A DNA stretch of 64,000 bases, from contig JACVJC010000004.1 of the NCBI GenBank assembly GCA_015711795.1, positions 36,692 through 100,691 on the forward strand, written 5' to 3'. Numbering within the stretch: the stretch's first letter is position 1; each line of letters begins with the position of its first letter. Under the pieces are notes generated by a model that was not told where the DNA came from, searched no databases, and saw only the letters and a list, made by a program, of their open reading frames with translations. A program made the translations under genes and the position numbers. Of this stretch, positions 27,848 to 36,285 are shown in pieces. This DNA comes from Candidatus Geothermocultor quzhuomuensis (GTDB lineage Bacteria; Actinomycetota; Aquicultoria; Geothermocultorales; Geothermocultoraceae).

Positions 27848-28712
27848 ATTTCCTTACCATTGGTTGAGATTTTAACTTCTTGTTGCTTAAAGAAAAAAGA
27901 ATTTTTTTTGCTTTGCTTAAAGGAATTTTTTTACTAATAGCACCATCAATAGTTTCAACTATCTCTCTTACCTTTTCTATTAAGGGGTAAACTCTAAGAT
28001 ATTTTATCCCTAGTGCTTCTATCTCTGGTAAGTGTGATAAAAGAGAAAAAACTTTGCCACTATAAATAACCGTTCCATTGACTAAAAAAAGAGTTTTTCT
28101 CTCTAAGTTTTCTAATAACATCTCTTTAACTTTATAACAAGCAAAGCCACAAGTTTTTCTTTCTCTCCCAAAAGCTTTGGCCGTAAAACAGCACCAAGAA
28201 TAAGCTAAAGGAAAATGCCCATAAACAGGCAACTCCAAGGGAACTTTTAAAGATTTTGCTACTTTTTTTAAAGATTCAAAATTAAGGTCAAAACCTAAAA
28301 CTACTTGACTCGCTCCCCAACTTGCTAAAATTTCAGCATCGATGGGATTATAAATATTCAAAGTTGGACCTATAGTCAAAGGCATTTGGTAATACTGCCT
28401 TTGAATAAAATTTAAAAAACCAAGGCTGTTGACTTCTACTCCATCCGCTAGTTTCATAAGTCGGTTATTTCTTTTAAAGTCTTCTTTTGTGGTAGCCAAA
28501 ACTTGAGTTGAAAAAATAACCTCTTTACCTCCTCTCTCTAAGAAATCTCTTATTCTTGAAAAAAGTTTTCTATCTAAAACCTCCCTCTTGCTACAGCCAA
28601 TCTCACCAACATAAACTCTTCCAACTTGAGGTAAAGAGGCAACTTCTTGATAAAAATGGATTAACTTTTCCTCCCCAAAATTGGTGGGAATAGGACCAAT
28701 TGATATCTTCAT
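27840..28712 (-). CDS. U32 peptidase-family protein, UbiV-like (predicted 4Fe-4S)
   Basis: 290 residues, close to UbiV length. The start ISIGPIPTNFGEEKLIHFYQEV is UbiV/YhbV-like. Cysteines are at 40, 175, 188 and 192. The spacing 13 then 4 for the last three, and an isolated Cys near 40, is what I recall for the E. coli UbiV cluster ligands (39, 180, 193, 197). UbiV works with UbiU as a heterodimer in oxygen-independent hydroxylation of quinone precursors. The gene overlaps ubiU by 4 bp and ubiT by 8 bp. The true substrate here is unknown. Confidence 0.78.
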   Translation of the reverse strand: MKISIGPIPTNFGEEKLIHFYQEVASLPQVGRVYVGEIGCSKREVLDRKLFSRIRDFLERGGKEVIFSTQVLATTKEDFKRNNRLMKLADGVEVNSLGFLNFIQRQYYQMPLTIGPTLNIYNPIDAEILASWGASQVVLGFDLNFESLKKVAKSLKVPLELPVYGHFPLAYSWCCFTAKAFGRERKTCGFACYKVKEMLLENLERKTLFLVNGTVIYSGKVFSLLSHLPEIEALGIKYLRVYPLIEKVREIVETIDGAISKKIPLSKAKKILFSLSNKKLKSQPMVRKYD

Positions 28713-29713
28713 TTAGTTAAAAAACAACCTAAAGTAAATTTTTCTCGGGCAAAAAGGGCATCAAGCCTTTTTTGCCAAACTTCCTCCACCTTATAAGTAG
28801 CAGGGTTATCAAAGTAAACTTTGAGTGCTTGCTGAAAAATAAAGGTAGATTCTTTAATGAACCTTTTTGAGCCTTGGCGACCCTCAATAATAACAGTGTC
28901 AATCCCTGTTTTAATAAGTTGAGGAAAGATAGATAAAGCATTAAGCAAAAGAGGACTTTGAAAAGAATAACCCTTTTCACCTGTGAAAAGATTGAAATAT
29001 TTTCCCCGACAGGGAGTTGGATAATAACAAAGTTCTTCAGGTGAAAGTTCATTTAAGAGATAGCCATTAAGTCTCATTTTTAAAATCCCATCTTCATTCC
29101 CTAATTCAACTAACTCAGTAGGAGAACAAAGACTTAAACTATTATCAGAAATATTTGTGAAATAAGAAGAAAGAAGACATCGGCCTTCATAATTAATACA
29201 AATAGGACCAAAAACAAATACTTCTAACTCAAGATTGGAAAAGTCTCTAATTTCTTTAATTTCATCAAGGGTTAAAACTTGTGGAAGAATAACTCCTTTA
29301 ATCTTAAACTTTCTCTCAAATAACTTTATCGATTCTAAATTAGAAGCTCCAGCCCGAGCGCTAAGCCAAATAGGTAAGCTGGGAAAATTCTCCGAAGTAT
29401 ATTTGAGAAGAGCTAAATCAGCTAGGATAATTCCATCCATTTTTAGATGATAAGCTGTTTCAATAGCCTTAAAACACTCATCAATTTGGAGAAATTGGGG
29501 GAAAAGGTCAAGGATAAGGCAAATTTCAACCTTTTTTGAATGAGCATAATCTATCCCTGCTTTGAGATCACCTAGCGAGAGTTTCGAGCCAGAGAAATGG
29601 TAAATACTAATTGGCAAACTTAAACTAGTGTAAACACCATCAACCCCTTGTTCAACAGCTTTTTTTAGACTTGGAAGACCGCCTGTGACTACCTTCAGCT
29701 TTGTCTTCTTCAT
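28709..29713 (-). CDS. U32 peptidase-family protein, UbiU-like (predicted 4Fe-4S)
   Basis: 334 residues, the UbiU length. Cysteines lie at 172, 179, 196 and 235 (CINYEGRC, SLSLC, TPCRGKYF). The spacings 7, 17 and 39 are identical to those I recall for E. coli UbiU (169, 176, 193, 232), just shifted by three residues. That is strong evidence for the same 4Fe-4S site rather than a collagenase-like peptidase. Alternatives such as RlhA/TrhP tRNA or rRNA hydroxylases are longer (about 450 residues or more). It heads the coupled run ubiU-ubiV-ubiT-amidase; folK ends 87 bp upstream. Confidence 0.78.
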   Translation of the reverse strand: MKKTKLKVVTGGLPSLKKAVEQGVDGVYTSLSLPISIYHFSGSKLSLGDLKAGIDYAHSKKVEICLILDLFPQFLQIDECFKAIETAYHLKMDGIILADLALLKYTSENFPSLPIWLSARAGASNLESIKLFERKFKIKGVILPQVLTLDEIKEIRDFSNLELEVFVFGPICINYEGRCLLSSYFTNISDNSLSLCSPTELVELGNEDGILKMRLNGYLLNELSPEELCYYPTPCRGKYFNLFTGEKGYSFQSPLLLNALSIFPQLIKTGIDTVIIEGRQGSKRFIKESTFIFQQALKVYFDNPATYKVEEVWQKRLDALFAREKFTLGCFLTK

Positions 29714-29800
29714 TCACTAACGGAGCTCCTATCCATAAGCGAGATGGCAATTCCTCAATAAAATTAATGAAGAAGAAAGGAATTGTCAAGGAAGAGAAGG

Positions 29801-30286
29801 TTAAATCTTTCCAATCTTCTTTATTTCACCTTCTTTTAACTTGAGTTCCATTGCTTTTTGGACTAATTTTTTTTCAAAGGGAGACAACTTTGGAGAAAAA
29901 ATTTCAACTAGAGGAAGAAGAACAAAACTCCGTTTAAATAAACCAGGATGAGGAAGAGCTAAATTTTTTTCATCAAGAGATAAATCTTCATAAAGTAAGA
30001 TATCAATATCGATAAGGCGAGGTCCCCAGCGAATAGTTCTTTGACGTCCCATTTTTTTCTCAATCTTTTGACAAAGCTTTAAAAGTTCTTGAGGTGAAAG
30101 GGAAGTCTCAACTTTAATAACAATATTGTAAAAGTCTTCCTGCTCAAGACAACCATAAGGTTTTGTTTGATAAAGAGAGGATTTTTTCTCTATCTTGATT
30201 CCTGATTGAGAAAGAAGCTCAAGAGCTTTCTTTAAATTTCCTTTTTTATCTCCTAAATTTGACCCTAACCCTAAATAAATTCCCAC
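29801..30286 (-). CDS. folK: 2-amino-4-hydroxy-6-hydroxymethyldihydropteridine pyrophosphokinase
   Basis: 161 residues, normal length. It begins GIYLGLGSNLGDKKGNLKKAL; the HPPK signature RWGPRLIDIDILLYEDL and the loop SSLYQTKPYGCLEQEDFYN are present. It activates the pterin for FolP. It lies 31 bp downstream of the cytochrome gene and 87 bp upstream of ubiU. The usual neighbour folB is absent. Confidence 0.95.
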   Translation of the reverse strand: MGIYLGLGSNLGDKKGNLKKALELLSQSGIKIEKKSSLYQTKPYGCLEQEDFYNIVIKVETSLSPQELLKLCQKIEKKMGRQRTIRWGPRLIDIDILLYEDLSLDEKNLALPHPGLFKRSFVLLPLVEIFSPKLSPFEKKLVQKAMELKLKEGEIKKIGKI

Positions 30287-30317
30287 CGCACTCGCCTCAC
30301 CGACTTACCACTTTCCT

Positions 30318-31238
30318 TTATCTTCTCCCATGACAGCTCAAACAATATGAAGACTTGTGACACAAAAGACAATGAGAATTTCCTATTCTCCCAACCGTGC
30401 GTCGATGGACGCTTCGCCACGACTCTCTCTTCGGGTCATAACCTGGATGATGACACTTCTCACAATAATAAGGGTCGGGGTGGCACTTCTTGCACAAACC
30501 AAATAATCTCTTTTCTCTTTGGTGTAAACGAATCCAATTAGAAATATGAGGCATTTCCATCCCGTGACAAGCTAAACAATCTTTTTTCTCATAATGACAA
30601 AAAAGACAAGGTTTGTCATCTTTCTTAGCTTTCTTCCCATGTTTTCTTCTCCAATCTAAGATATCATGACTCTTAGGTGTAATTTTAAATTCCGAAGTAT
30701 GACAAACATTACATTCCCGAGGAGCCTTTTTCCCATCATGACATTTCATACACTCACTCATTTTCATCCGATTGTAATAACCATCCATCCCAGGATGACC
30801 CACTCGATTATGGCAATAAGCACAAGTTAACTTACCCTTATGAGCATCGTGGTTGATAATCATCCCTTCCCGGGGAGTTACTTTAACAAGAGAGTGGCAA
30901 TTAAGACAGTTATTCTCAGGTAGTTTCTTACTAAGTTCACTATTTTTATTTATTGGTTCTTCAAAACCTCTAAAATGATTATAAAGTTCTTTAAGGGTCG
31001 CCAGTTTGTGAATCAATAAATTTAAAACTCCTGGCTCAATATGACAGGAAACGCAATTAATCTCTTGGTGGGAAGAGCTTTCCCAAGCTTGATAATCTTT
31101 CCTCATTTCATGGCAGGTATTGCAGAAAGAAGATTGCATTGTATATAAAATTACTCCAATCGATAAGATTAAAGCAAAAAGGATAAAATAAAAAAGAAGA
31201 CAAAACTTTTGAAAAAGATTAAGTTTCTCCATTCCCAT
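30318..31238 (-). CDS. membrane-anchored NapC/NirT-type cytochrome c with 12 CxxCH haem sites
   Basis: 306 residues. One N-terminal membrane helix (FCLLFYFILFALILSIGVILY) is followed directly by CNTCHEM, as in NapC/NirT quinol dehydrogenases. I count twelve CxxCH motifs: CNTCH, CVSCH, CLNCH, CAYCH, CMKCH, CNVCH, CLFCH, CLACH, CKKCH, CEKCH, CLLCH, CLSCH. That is one haem per ~25 residues and three times the four of NapC. Likely role: take electrons from membrane quinol and pass them outward to an unknown reductase or acceptor. No reductase gene is adjacent. Two possible ATGs (MGMEKL) lie at the start. Confidence 0.9.
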   Translation of the reverse strand: MGMEKLNLFQKFCLLFYFILFALILSIGVILYTMQSSFCNTCHEMRKDYQAWESSSHQEINCVSCHIEPGVLNLLIHKLATLKELYNHFRGFEEPINKNSELSKKLPENNCLNCHSLVKVTPREGMIINHDAHKGKLTCAYCHNRVGHPGMDGYYNRMKMSECMKCHDGKKAPRECNVCHTSEFKITPKSHDILDWRRKHGKKAKKDDKPCLFCHYEKKDCLACHGMEMPHISNWIRLHQREKRLFGLCKKCHPDPYYCEKCHHPGYDPKRESWRSVHRRTVGRIGNSHCLLCHKSSYCLSCHGRR

Positions 31239-31422
31239 AATTTCCCATCAGAATTTTGTATCAATTTTACCTTCTTGAAAAATTAATGACAAACTATTAG
31301 CCAAAATGTTAATATTCAAAAAGCTAATAATAACTAATTAATTAATCATAAATCCTTAGAATAAGGTAAAGCTTTTAAGATAAAGCGATTTTATGAGAAA
31401 ATAAGAAGGAATTCTAAAGAAA

Positions 31423-33141
31423 ATGGAAGAACTTCTCCTTGGGCGTTATCGAATATTAAGTAAGATCGGTGAAGGAGCTTCAGGGAAAGTTTTTAAGGCT
31501 TTCGATAATAAAATTGGACGTGAAGTTGCTATTAAAGAAATTCCTGCTACTCCCGTGACTGCTCCTAGGGTCTTAAGAGAATTACGAACTATTGCTAATC
31601 TTAATCATCCCAATATCGTTACGGTTTATGAATTTGAAGAAACGGAAAAAAACTACTACATTATTATGGAGTTCCTTGATGGAATTACCCTTCGTCAAAT
31701 TTTAAAGAAACAACCTTTAACTCTCTCCCAAATATTAGCTATTGCGATTCAAGTTTGTGATGCCCTTGATTACGCTCACTCCTTTGAAATCATTCATCGA
31801 GATATTAAGCCTGAAAATATTATGGTTTTAAAGGATGGGAGAGTAAAATTGACAGATTTTGGTATTGCTCGTTTAATTAGTCGGAGTATTCATGAGAGAA
31901 GAATCGTTGGGACTCTTGGTTATATGTCCCCAGAACAAGTAACAGGAAGATTCGTTGATGAAACAACTGATATTTTCTCCACTGGCGTTGTCCTTTATGA
32001 AATGTTAACAGGTAAAAATCCGCTTTTTGCTGAAACCTTAAAAGAAACAGCCATGAAAATTTTAAACTTAAACCCACCTCCCCCTAGCACAATTAATCCT
32101 TCTATCCCTCAAGAGTTAGATAGTCTTATTTTAAAATCAATCGCTAAAGACCCTGACACAAGATTTCAAACTGCCCGCGAGTTTAGAGAAAAACTCGAAG
32201 ATTTTCAGATAAAAAGTGGTTCTTTTGAAGATATTTTAAAACCAGTTATTGAAATTTTCCCAGGTGAAGAAGTTGTCTTAAAAGAAGAAAGAACACCATT
32301 TGAAGAAATGCGTCTCTCAGTAAGCAAGTTTTTAAGGAAAAGGGAAAGATTACTTAAAAATCTTTTCCTTGCCATTTCTCTTGCTTTAATCTCTTTTACA
32401 GGATTGCCAAAAACTGCTTTTTATCCTAAAGAGCTTAACTATCTTATTCCTGCAACCCTTTTTTCTATCTCACTTTTTTATCCCATTGCAGCTCTTTGGC
32501 TTACAGCTGCTTCCTTTCTTCCTCCCCTTTTTTCCCAATCACTTCTTTATGGAATCTTAGGAACATTTTTGCTTTTTCTTTATTGCGCCATTTTCACTGA
32601 GGAAGAACCATCTTGGGCTGCTCTTCCTTTCCTTTCTTTCCCTTTCTCCTCATTAAAACTTGACTTCTTTTTTCCATTTCTTATTGGGCTTATTTGTTCA
32701 CCAGGAATTGCTTTTCTCCTCGGAGCCTTCGGCATCCTCTTTACTGAAATTTTTGACTTACGGTTAGCTCAAACTCTTCGCTATATACCCCTTAAAAACA
32801 ATTTCTTAGGATACCCTAAGTTAAATCCTCAAATGAGTATCTTTGAGAGCTTTAAAGTTTTAATTAAGCCTTTTATTAAAGAACCCCTCCTTTGGAGTCA
32901 AATTCTCCTTTGGGCTTTAGCAGCAGCTTTAATTAGTTTACCAGCTACTATAATGAAAAGAAGGTGGTTGGGGCGGCTTGTTGGAGTAATCTTGGGAATC
33001 TCTCTCCTAGTAGGTGGGTATTACCTCATCTTCTCTTTTCTTAAAATAACTCCTTTCCCTTGGAGAAAAATAGTAAAAAGATTACTTCTCCCCATTACTT
33101 TAGCTTTTTTGCTTATCCCTATCCTGGAGGTAAAGAAATAA
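31423..33141 (+). CDS. Ser/Thr protein kinase with C-terminal polytopic membrane domain
   Basis: 572 residues. The kinase domain is residues ~5-265: glycine loop IGEGASGKVF, ATP lysine in VAIKEIP, catalytic HRDIKPENIM, DFGIARL and GYMSPEQV. After a linker, eight or so hydrophobic helices run to the end, so the kinase faces the cytoplasm and is tied to the membrane by its C-terminus. There is no extracellular PASTA domain; the window's PASTA domain is instead on the amidase at 26.4 kb. The family is Hanks-type (PknB-like). The gene ends exactly where the convergent zinc-ribbon gene ends. Targets are unknown. Confidence 0.92.
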   Translation: MEELLLGRYRILSKIGEGASGKVFKAFDNKIGREVAIKEIPATPVTAPRVLRELRTIANLNHPNIVTVYEFEETEKNYYIIMEFLDGITLRQILKKQPLTLSQILAIAIQVCDALDYAHSFEIIHRDIKPENIMVLKDGRVKLTDFGIARLISRSIHERRIVGTLGYMSPEQVTGRFVDETTDIFSTGVVLYEMLTGKNPLFAETLKETAMKILNLNPPPPSTINPSIPQELDSLILKSIAKDPDTRFQTAREFREKLEDFQIKSGSFEDILKPVIEIFPGEEVVLKEERTPFEEMRLSVSKFLRKRERLLKNLFLAISLALISFTGLPKTAFYPKELNYLIPATLFSISLFYPIAALWLTAASFLPPLFSQSLLYGILGTFLLFLYCAIFTEEEPSWAALPFLSFPFSSLKLDFFFPFLIGLICSPGIAFLLGAFGILFTEIFDLRLAQTLRYIPLKNNFLGYPKLNPQMSIFESFKVLIKPFIKEPLLWSQILLWALAAALISLPATIMKRRWLGRLVGVILGISLLVGGYYLIFSFLKITPFPWRKIVKRLLLPITLAFLLIPILEVKK

Positions 33142-33951
33142 TTAAAGAGGCCCGCGGGCAACTTCCTTGATGATTTTAATAAGCTGACCTAAGTCCAAGT
33201 TAGCCAGAGGTAAAAGTAAACTTAAAATTTTATCATGCTTCAAATAACCGCTCTCTTTTAAAAGTACAAGTTGACGCAAATCTTTATAAGAAATCACATT
33301 AACCCGATGCTGAACCTGGGACTTTCTAATTGCTGCAACAAAAATACCTTCTTGTGAAGGTGTAGGAACAACCATTAAAGCTGTAACTGGTTCAGAAAAT
33401 GATTTTAAATTCTCTGACAGCTTAGAAAGAAAAGTCATTGCTTCTTCAAACTCAAAATCTTTAAGAAGAGGTCTTACCCATATCTTTCGAGCATTCCTTG
33501 CTATCCAGAAACCCGCTTCTACCTCAAAGCCAAGGCTCTTACCTAAGGAATCAATGTAAGAATTATATTCTTCCTCAGATTTCAATTCAGTAATTGAGGG
33601 GATTTCGCCAATGTCACTGGGGAGTGGGGCTTTCTCTTTTCTCCGACTTATCTGAAAGTTACCGGTTAAGGCATCCTTAATATCCATTGAAAGAATATCA
33701 GTCCACCCTCTTTTTTTAACTTTAAGTTTTACTCCAAAAACATTAACTGTTTTTAACTCTTCTTTTTCTTCTCTTCCCGCATTAGAGGTTGAAGGTAAGG
33801 AATCAAGAGATAAAGAAGGCTCAGTCAATGGAGTTTCGGTTAGCTTCTCTTCTGCTTTAGGAGATTCTCTTGACTCAACTACATAAAAGCAAAAGGGGCA
33901 AAAATTTTTTTCTTCCTCAGGAATTGGGGTACCACACCGAGGGCAATCCAT
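33142..33951 (-). CDS. zinc-ribbon protein of unknown function
   Basis: 269 residues. The N-terminus is a zinc ribbon (CPRCGTPIPEEEKNFCPFC), then a Ser/Thr/Glu-rich disordered stretch to about residue 65. A conserved-looking alpha/beta domain occupies ~115-255 (EEEYNSYIDSLGKSLGFEVEAGFW ... VTALMVVPTPSQEGIFVAAI). I do not recognise this domain; the pattern loosely resembles restriction-endonuclease-like folds but no catalytic motif is clear. Its stop codon abuts that of the kinase with no gap (TAATTA). The Ser/Thr-rich linker could be a kinase target, which is inference from position. Confidence 0.65.
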   Translation of the reverse strand: MDCPRCGTPIPEEEKNFCPFCFYVVESRESPKAEEKLTETPLTEPSLSLDSLPSTSNAGREEKEELKTVNVFGVKLKVKKRGWTDILSMDIKDALTGNFQISRRKEKAPLPSDIGEIPSITELKSEEEYNSYIDSLGKSLGFEVEAGFWIARNARKIWVRPLLKDFEFEEAMTFLSKLSENLKSFSEPVTALMVVPTPSQEGIFVAAIRKSQVQHRVNVISYKDLRQLVLLKESGYLKHDKILSLLLPLANLDLGQLIKIIKEVARGPL

Positions 33952-34067
33952 CTTAACCTCTCTCCTTTAACTATTTTCCTTAATTATATCACCTACTCAC
34001 TCATAAAACAGGATCAAATAAGAGTTAAGAGATAGGAAATATTTATTTTTATCCTACCTGTTACTTG

Positions 34068-35273
34068 TTACCTGCTTCTCAAGATGGCATCAGCCATTCT
34101 AGCAGCTCGTACTCCTTCCTTAACGTCGTGGAGTCTTAAGATGTTTGCACCTTCCCAAATTGCCAAGGTTGATACAGCAATGGTTCCTTCCAATCTCTCC
34201 TCGACGGGAAGGTTTAGAGTAAAGCCAATGAAAGATTTTCGAGAAGGCCCAACTAGAATAGGTTGCCCCAAACTTTTAAATTCAGATAATCTTCTAATCA
34301 GCTCTAAGTTGTGCTCTTTTGTTTTGCCAAAGCCAATACCTGGATCGATAATAATACTTTCCTTTCTAACTCCTCCATCAGTAGCCTTCTTTACTTGGTC
34401 GCTCAGAAAGCGATAAATCTCAGAAATAACATCTTCATAAACTGGATTTTGTTGCATATCTTTGGGTGTCCCTTTCATATGCATAATCACAATAGGAACT
34501 CCTTCTTCTGCTACCAGCTCAAGCATCCTTGGAAACCTTAAACCATAAATATCATTAATCATCGAAGCTCCAGCCTCAAGGGCAGCTTTGGCAACTTCAG
34601 GCTTATAAGTATCGATAGAGATAGGAATCTTTTTTGACTTTCTAATTCCTTCGATTACTGGAATAACTCGATTAAGTTCTTCATCTAGGGAGATAGGTTC
34701 TGAGCCAGGGCGAGTTGATTCTCCACCCACATCGATGATGTCTGCTCCTTCTTCAGCCATCTCTAAGCCATGCTCAATTGCTAAATTTTTCGAGAAAAAC
34801 TTTCCGCCGTCAGAGAAAGAATCAGGGGTAACATTTAAAATCCCCATTATGTATGTTTTTTTAGAAAAATCAAATTTAAAACCTTTTCCTTTTAAAGGTG
34901 AAGGAAAGTTAGCAAAATTTTTAAGGGCATTTTTTATCTCCAAAGCCAGAGTGGGAAGGTTAAAATATTGCCCACTTAACTTTTCACAAAGATTCTCAAG
35001 TTGAGTTAAAGTGCCGAGTAAAAGAAGATCAGTTTTCTTTTCTTTAAGAGTAAAAGTTCCTCGTGAAATAGCAGCTTCTCCACCACGAGCAAGCATTTCT
35101 TGTTTAAGAATGAGAGCAGCCTTTATATCAAGAGCTTCTACTTTAATCGCTCGGAAAATCCCTTTCCGAGACATAATCTCAATTCCTGGAGCATCAACTT
35201 TAATCCGAGATAACTCTTTTTTAATCTCAGCTTCACTATCAACCTTTACCACCCGTGGATAATGATTCATCAA
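34068..35273 (-). CDS. folP: dihydropteroate synthase with N-terminal extension
   Basis: 401 residues, about 120 longer than the catalytic domain alone. The DHPS domain runs from about residue 140: YIMGILNVTPDSFSDGGKFF, VGGESTRPGSEP, NDIYGLRFP, and DPGIGFGKTKEHN, and GPSRKSFIG near the end. The N-terminal region (residues 1-135) is an extra domain seen in DHPS of some anaerobic Gram-positives; its role is unknown. FolP joins the activated pterin to p-aminobenzoate. WecA/TagO ends 20 bp upstream on the same strand. Confidence 0.94.
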   Translation of the reverse strand: MMNHYPRVVKVDSEAEIKKELSRIKVDAPGIEIMSRKGIFRAIKVEALDIKAALILKQEMLARGGEAAISRGTFTLKEKKTDLLLLGTLTQLENLCEKLSGQYFNLPTLALEIKNALKNFANFPSPLKGKGFKFDFSKKTYIMGILNVTPDSFSDGGKFFSKNLAIEHGLEMAEEGADIIDVGGESTRPGSEPISLDEELNRVIPVIEGIRKSKKIPISIDTYKPEVAKAALEAGASMINDIYGLRFPRMLELVAEEGVPIVIMHMKGTPKDMQQNPVYEDVISEIYRFLSDQVKKATDGGVRKESIIIDPGIGFGKTKEHNLELIRRLSEFKSLGQPILVGPSRKSFIGFTLNLPVEERLEGTIAVSTLAIWEGANILRLHDVKEGVRAARMADAILRSR

Positions 35274-35293
35274 CCCTCTCCAAGCTAAAGAAC

Positions 35294-36280
35294 TTAAGTT
35301 TGAACCTTCAAAAACAAAATTTCACCAGCTATGCCTAAAAGAATTATCGCTCCTAAGATGCCAATTGCTTGAAGCAAACTAGCCGAAGCTAAGACAAGAG
35401 CAAGGAAGCCAAGGCTCCCCGCCACAAGATAAAGAATAGAAACTGCCTGCCACTCTTTTAATCCCAAATTAACTAAGCGATGAGAACAGTGGTCTTTACC
35501 TCCCTCGTAAATTGATTTGCCCTTTAACTTTCGGGAAAAAGTTACTAAAGTAGTGTCAAAGATAGGCACTCCCAAAACGAGGATGGGAACACCGAAGGTA
35601 ATTAAATTGATATTAGAAAACCTAAGCTTAATTCCGATTACAGCTAAGATTAATCCTAGAAACATGCTTCCTGCATCACCCATAAAGATAATAGCTGGTT
35701 TAAAGTTATATTTTAAAAAAGCCAAGCTAGCTCCGCATAAAGCAGCTGAGAGAGTAGCAACCAAATATTGTTCATTTAAAGCTGCGATAAGGAAGAAAAA
35801 AAATGAGGCAATAGCTGAAATACCTGCTGAAAGCCCGTCCATATTATCTAAAAGATTTAAAGCATTTATTATCCCGACAATCCAAAAGAGAGTTATGAAA
35901 AAATCCAAGAGCCAGAAATTAAACAACCGAACTTTGATTCCAAGAAAATAAATGCCACTAGCCACGAGAATTTGAGAAACTAATTTTAACTGTGGGTTTA
36001 TTGGTTTATAATCATCAATTAAGCCAATAATAGCAATTATCATCCCTAAGGCTAAAATCATTGAAAGCTCAAATAAAGGTTTAAAAGAAAAAATAATGGC
36101 AAAAATTAATGATATTGCAATAGCCATTCCCCCAAGGTAAGGCATTGGGTCAGTATGAATTTTTCCATTAGCTGGGTGGTCAAGAATCTTTAATTTGAGA
36201 GCAATTTGACGGGCTATGGGAGTAGTTATATAAGTTAATAAAAAAGTTAAGAAAAAAGCTAAAAAGTATTGCTCAATCAT
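35294..36280 (-). CDS. undecaprenyl-phosphate GlcNAc-1-phosphate transferase (WecA/TagO-like)
   Basis: 328 residues with about ten helices. Signature segments of the MraY/WecA superfamily are GLIDDYKPINPQLKL (Asp-Asp), NLLDNMDGLSAGISAIAS, FMGDAGSMFLGLIL and the C-terminal GGKDHCSHRLVNLGLKEWQAV, whose HxxHR-type loop marks the WecA/TagO branch rather than MraY. It starts lipid-linked glycan or teichoic-type polymer synthesis by moving GlcNAc-1-P onto undecaprenyl phosphate. It sits 5 bp downstream of the epimerase. Together with the short sugar transferase at 2.9 kb, it suggests two separate glycans. Confidence 0.9.
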   Translation of the reverse strand: MIEQYFLAFFLTFLLTYITTPIARQIALKLKILDHPANGKIHTDPMPYLGGMAIAISLIFAIIFSFKPLFELSMILALGMIIAIIGLIDDYKPINPQLKLVSQILVASGIYFLGIKVRLFNFWLLDFFITLFWIVGIINALNLLDNMDGLSAGISAIASFFFFLIAALNEQYLVATLSAALCGASLAFLKYNFKPAIIFMGDAGSMFLGLILAVIGIKLRFSNINLITFGVPILVLGVPIFDTTLVTFSRKLKGKSIYEGGKDHCSHRLVNLGLKEWQAVSILYLVAGSLGFLALVLASASLLQAIGILGAIILLGIAGEILFLKVQT

Positions 36281-36285
36281 CGAAG

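Noticed and set aside
28709-29713. Collagenase-type U32 peptidase or RlhA/TrhP RNA hydroxylase
   Set aside because: At 334 and 290 residues the pair lacks the extra C-terminal domains of those proteins, and the cysteine spacing and SCP2 neighbour fit UbiU/UbiV/UbiT better.
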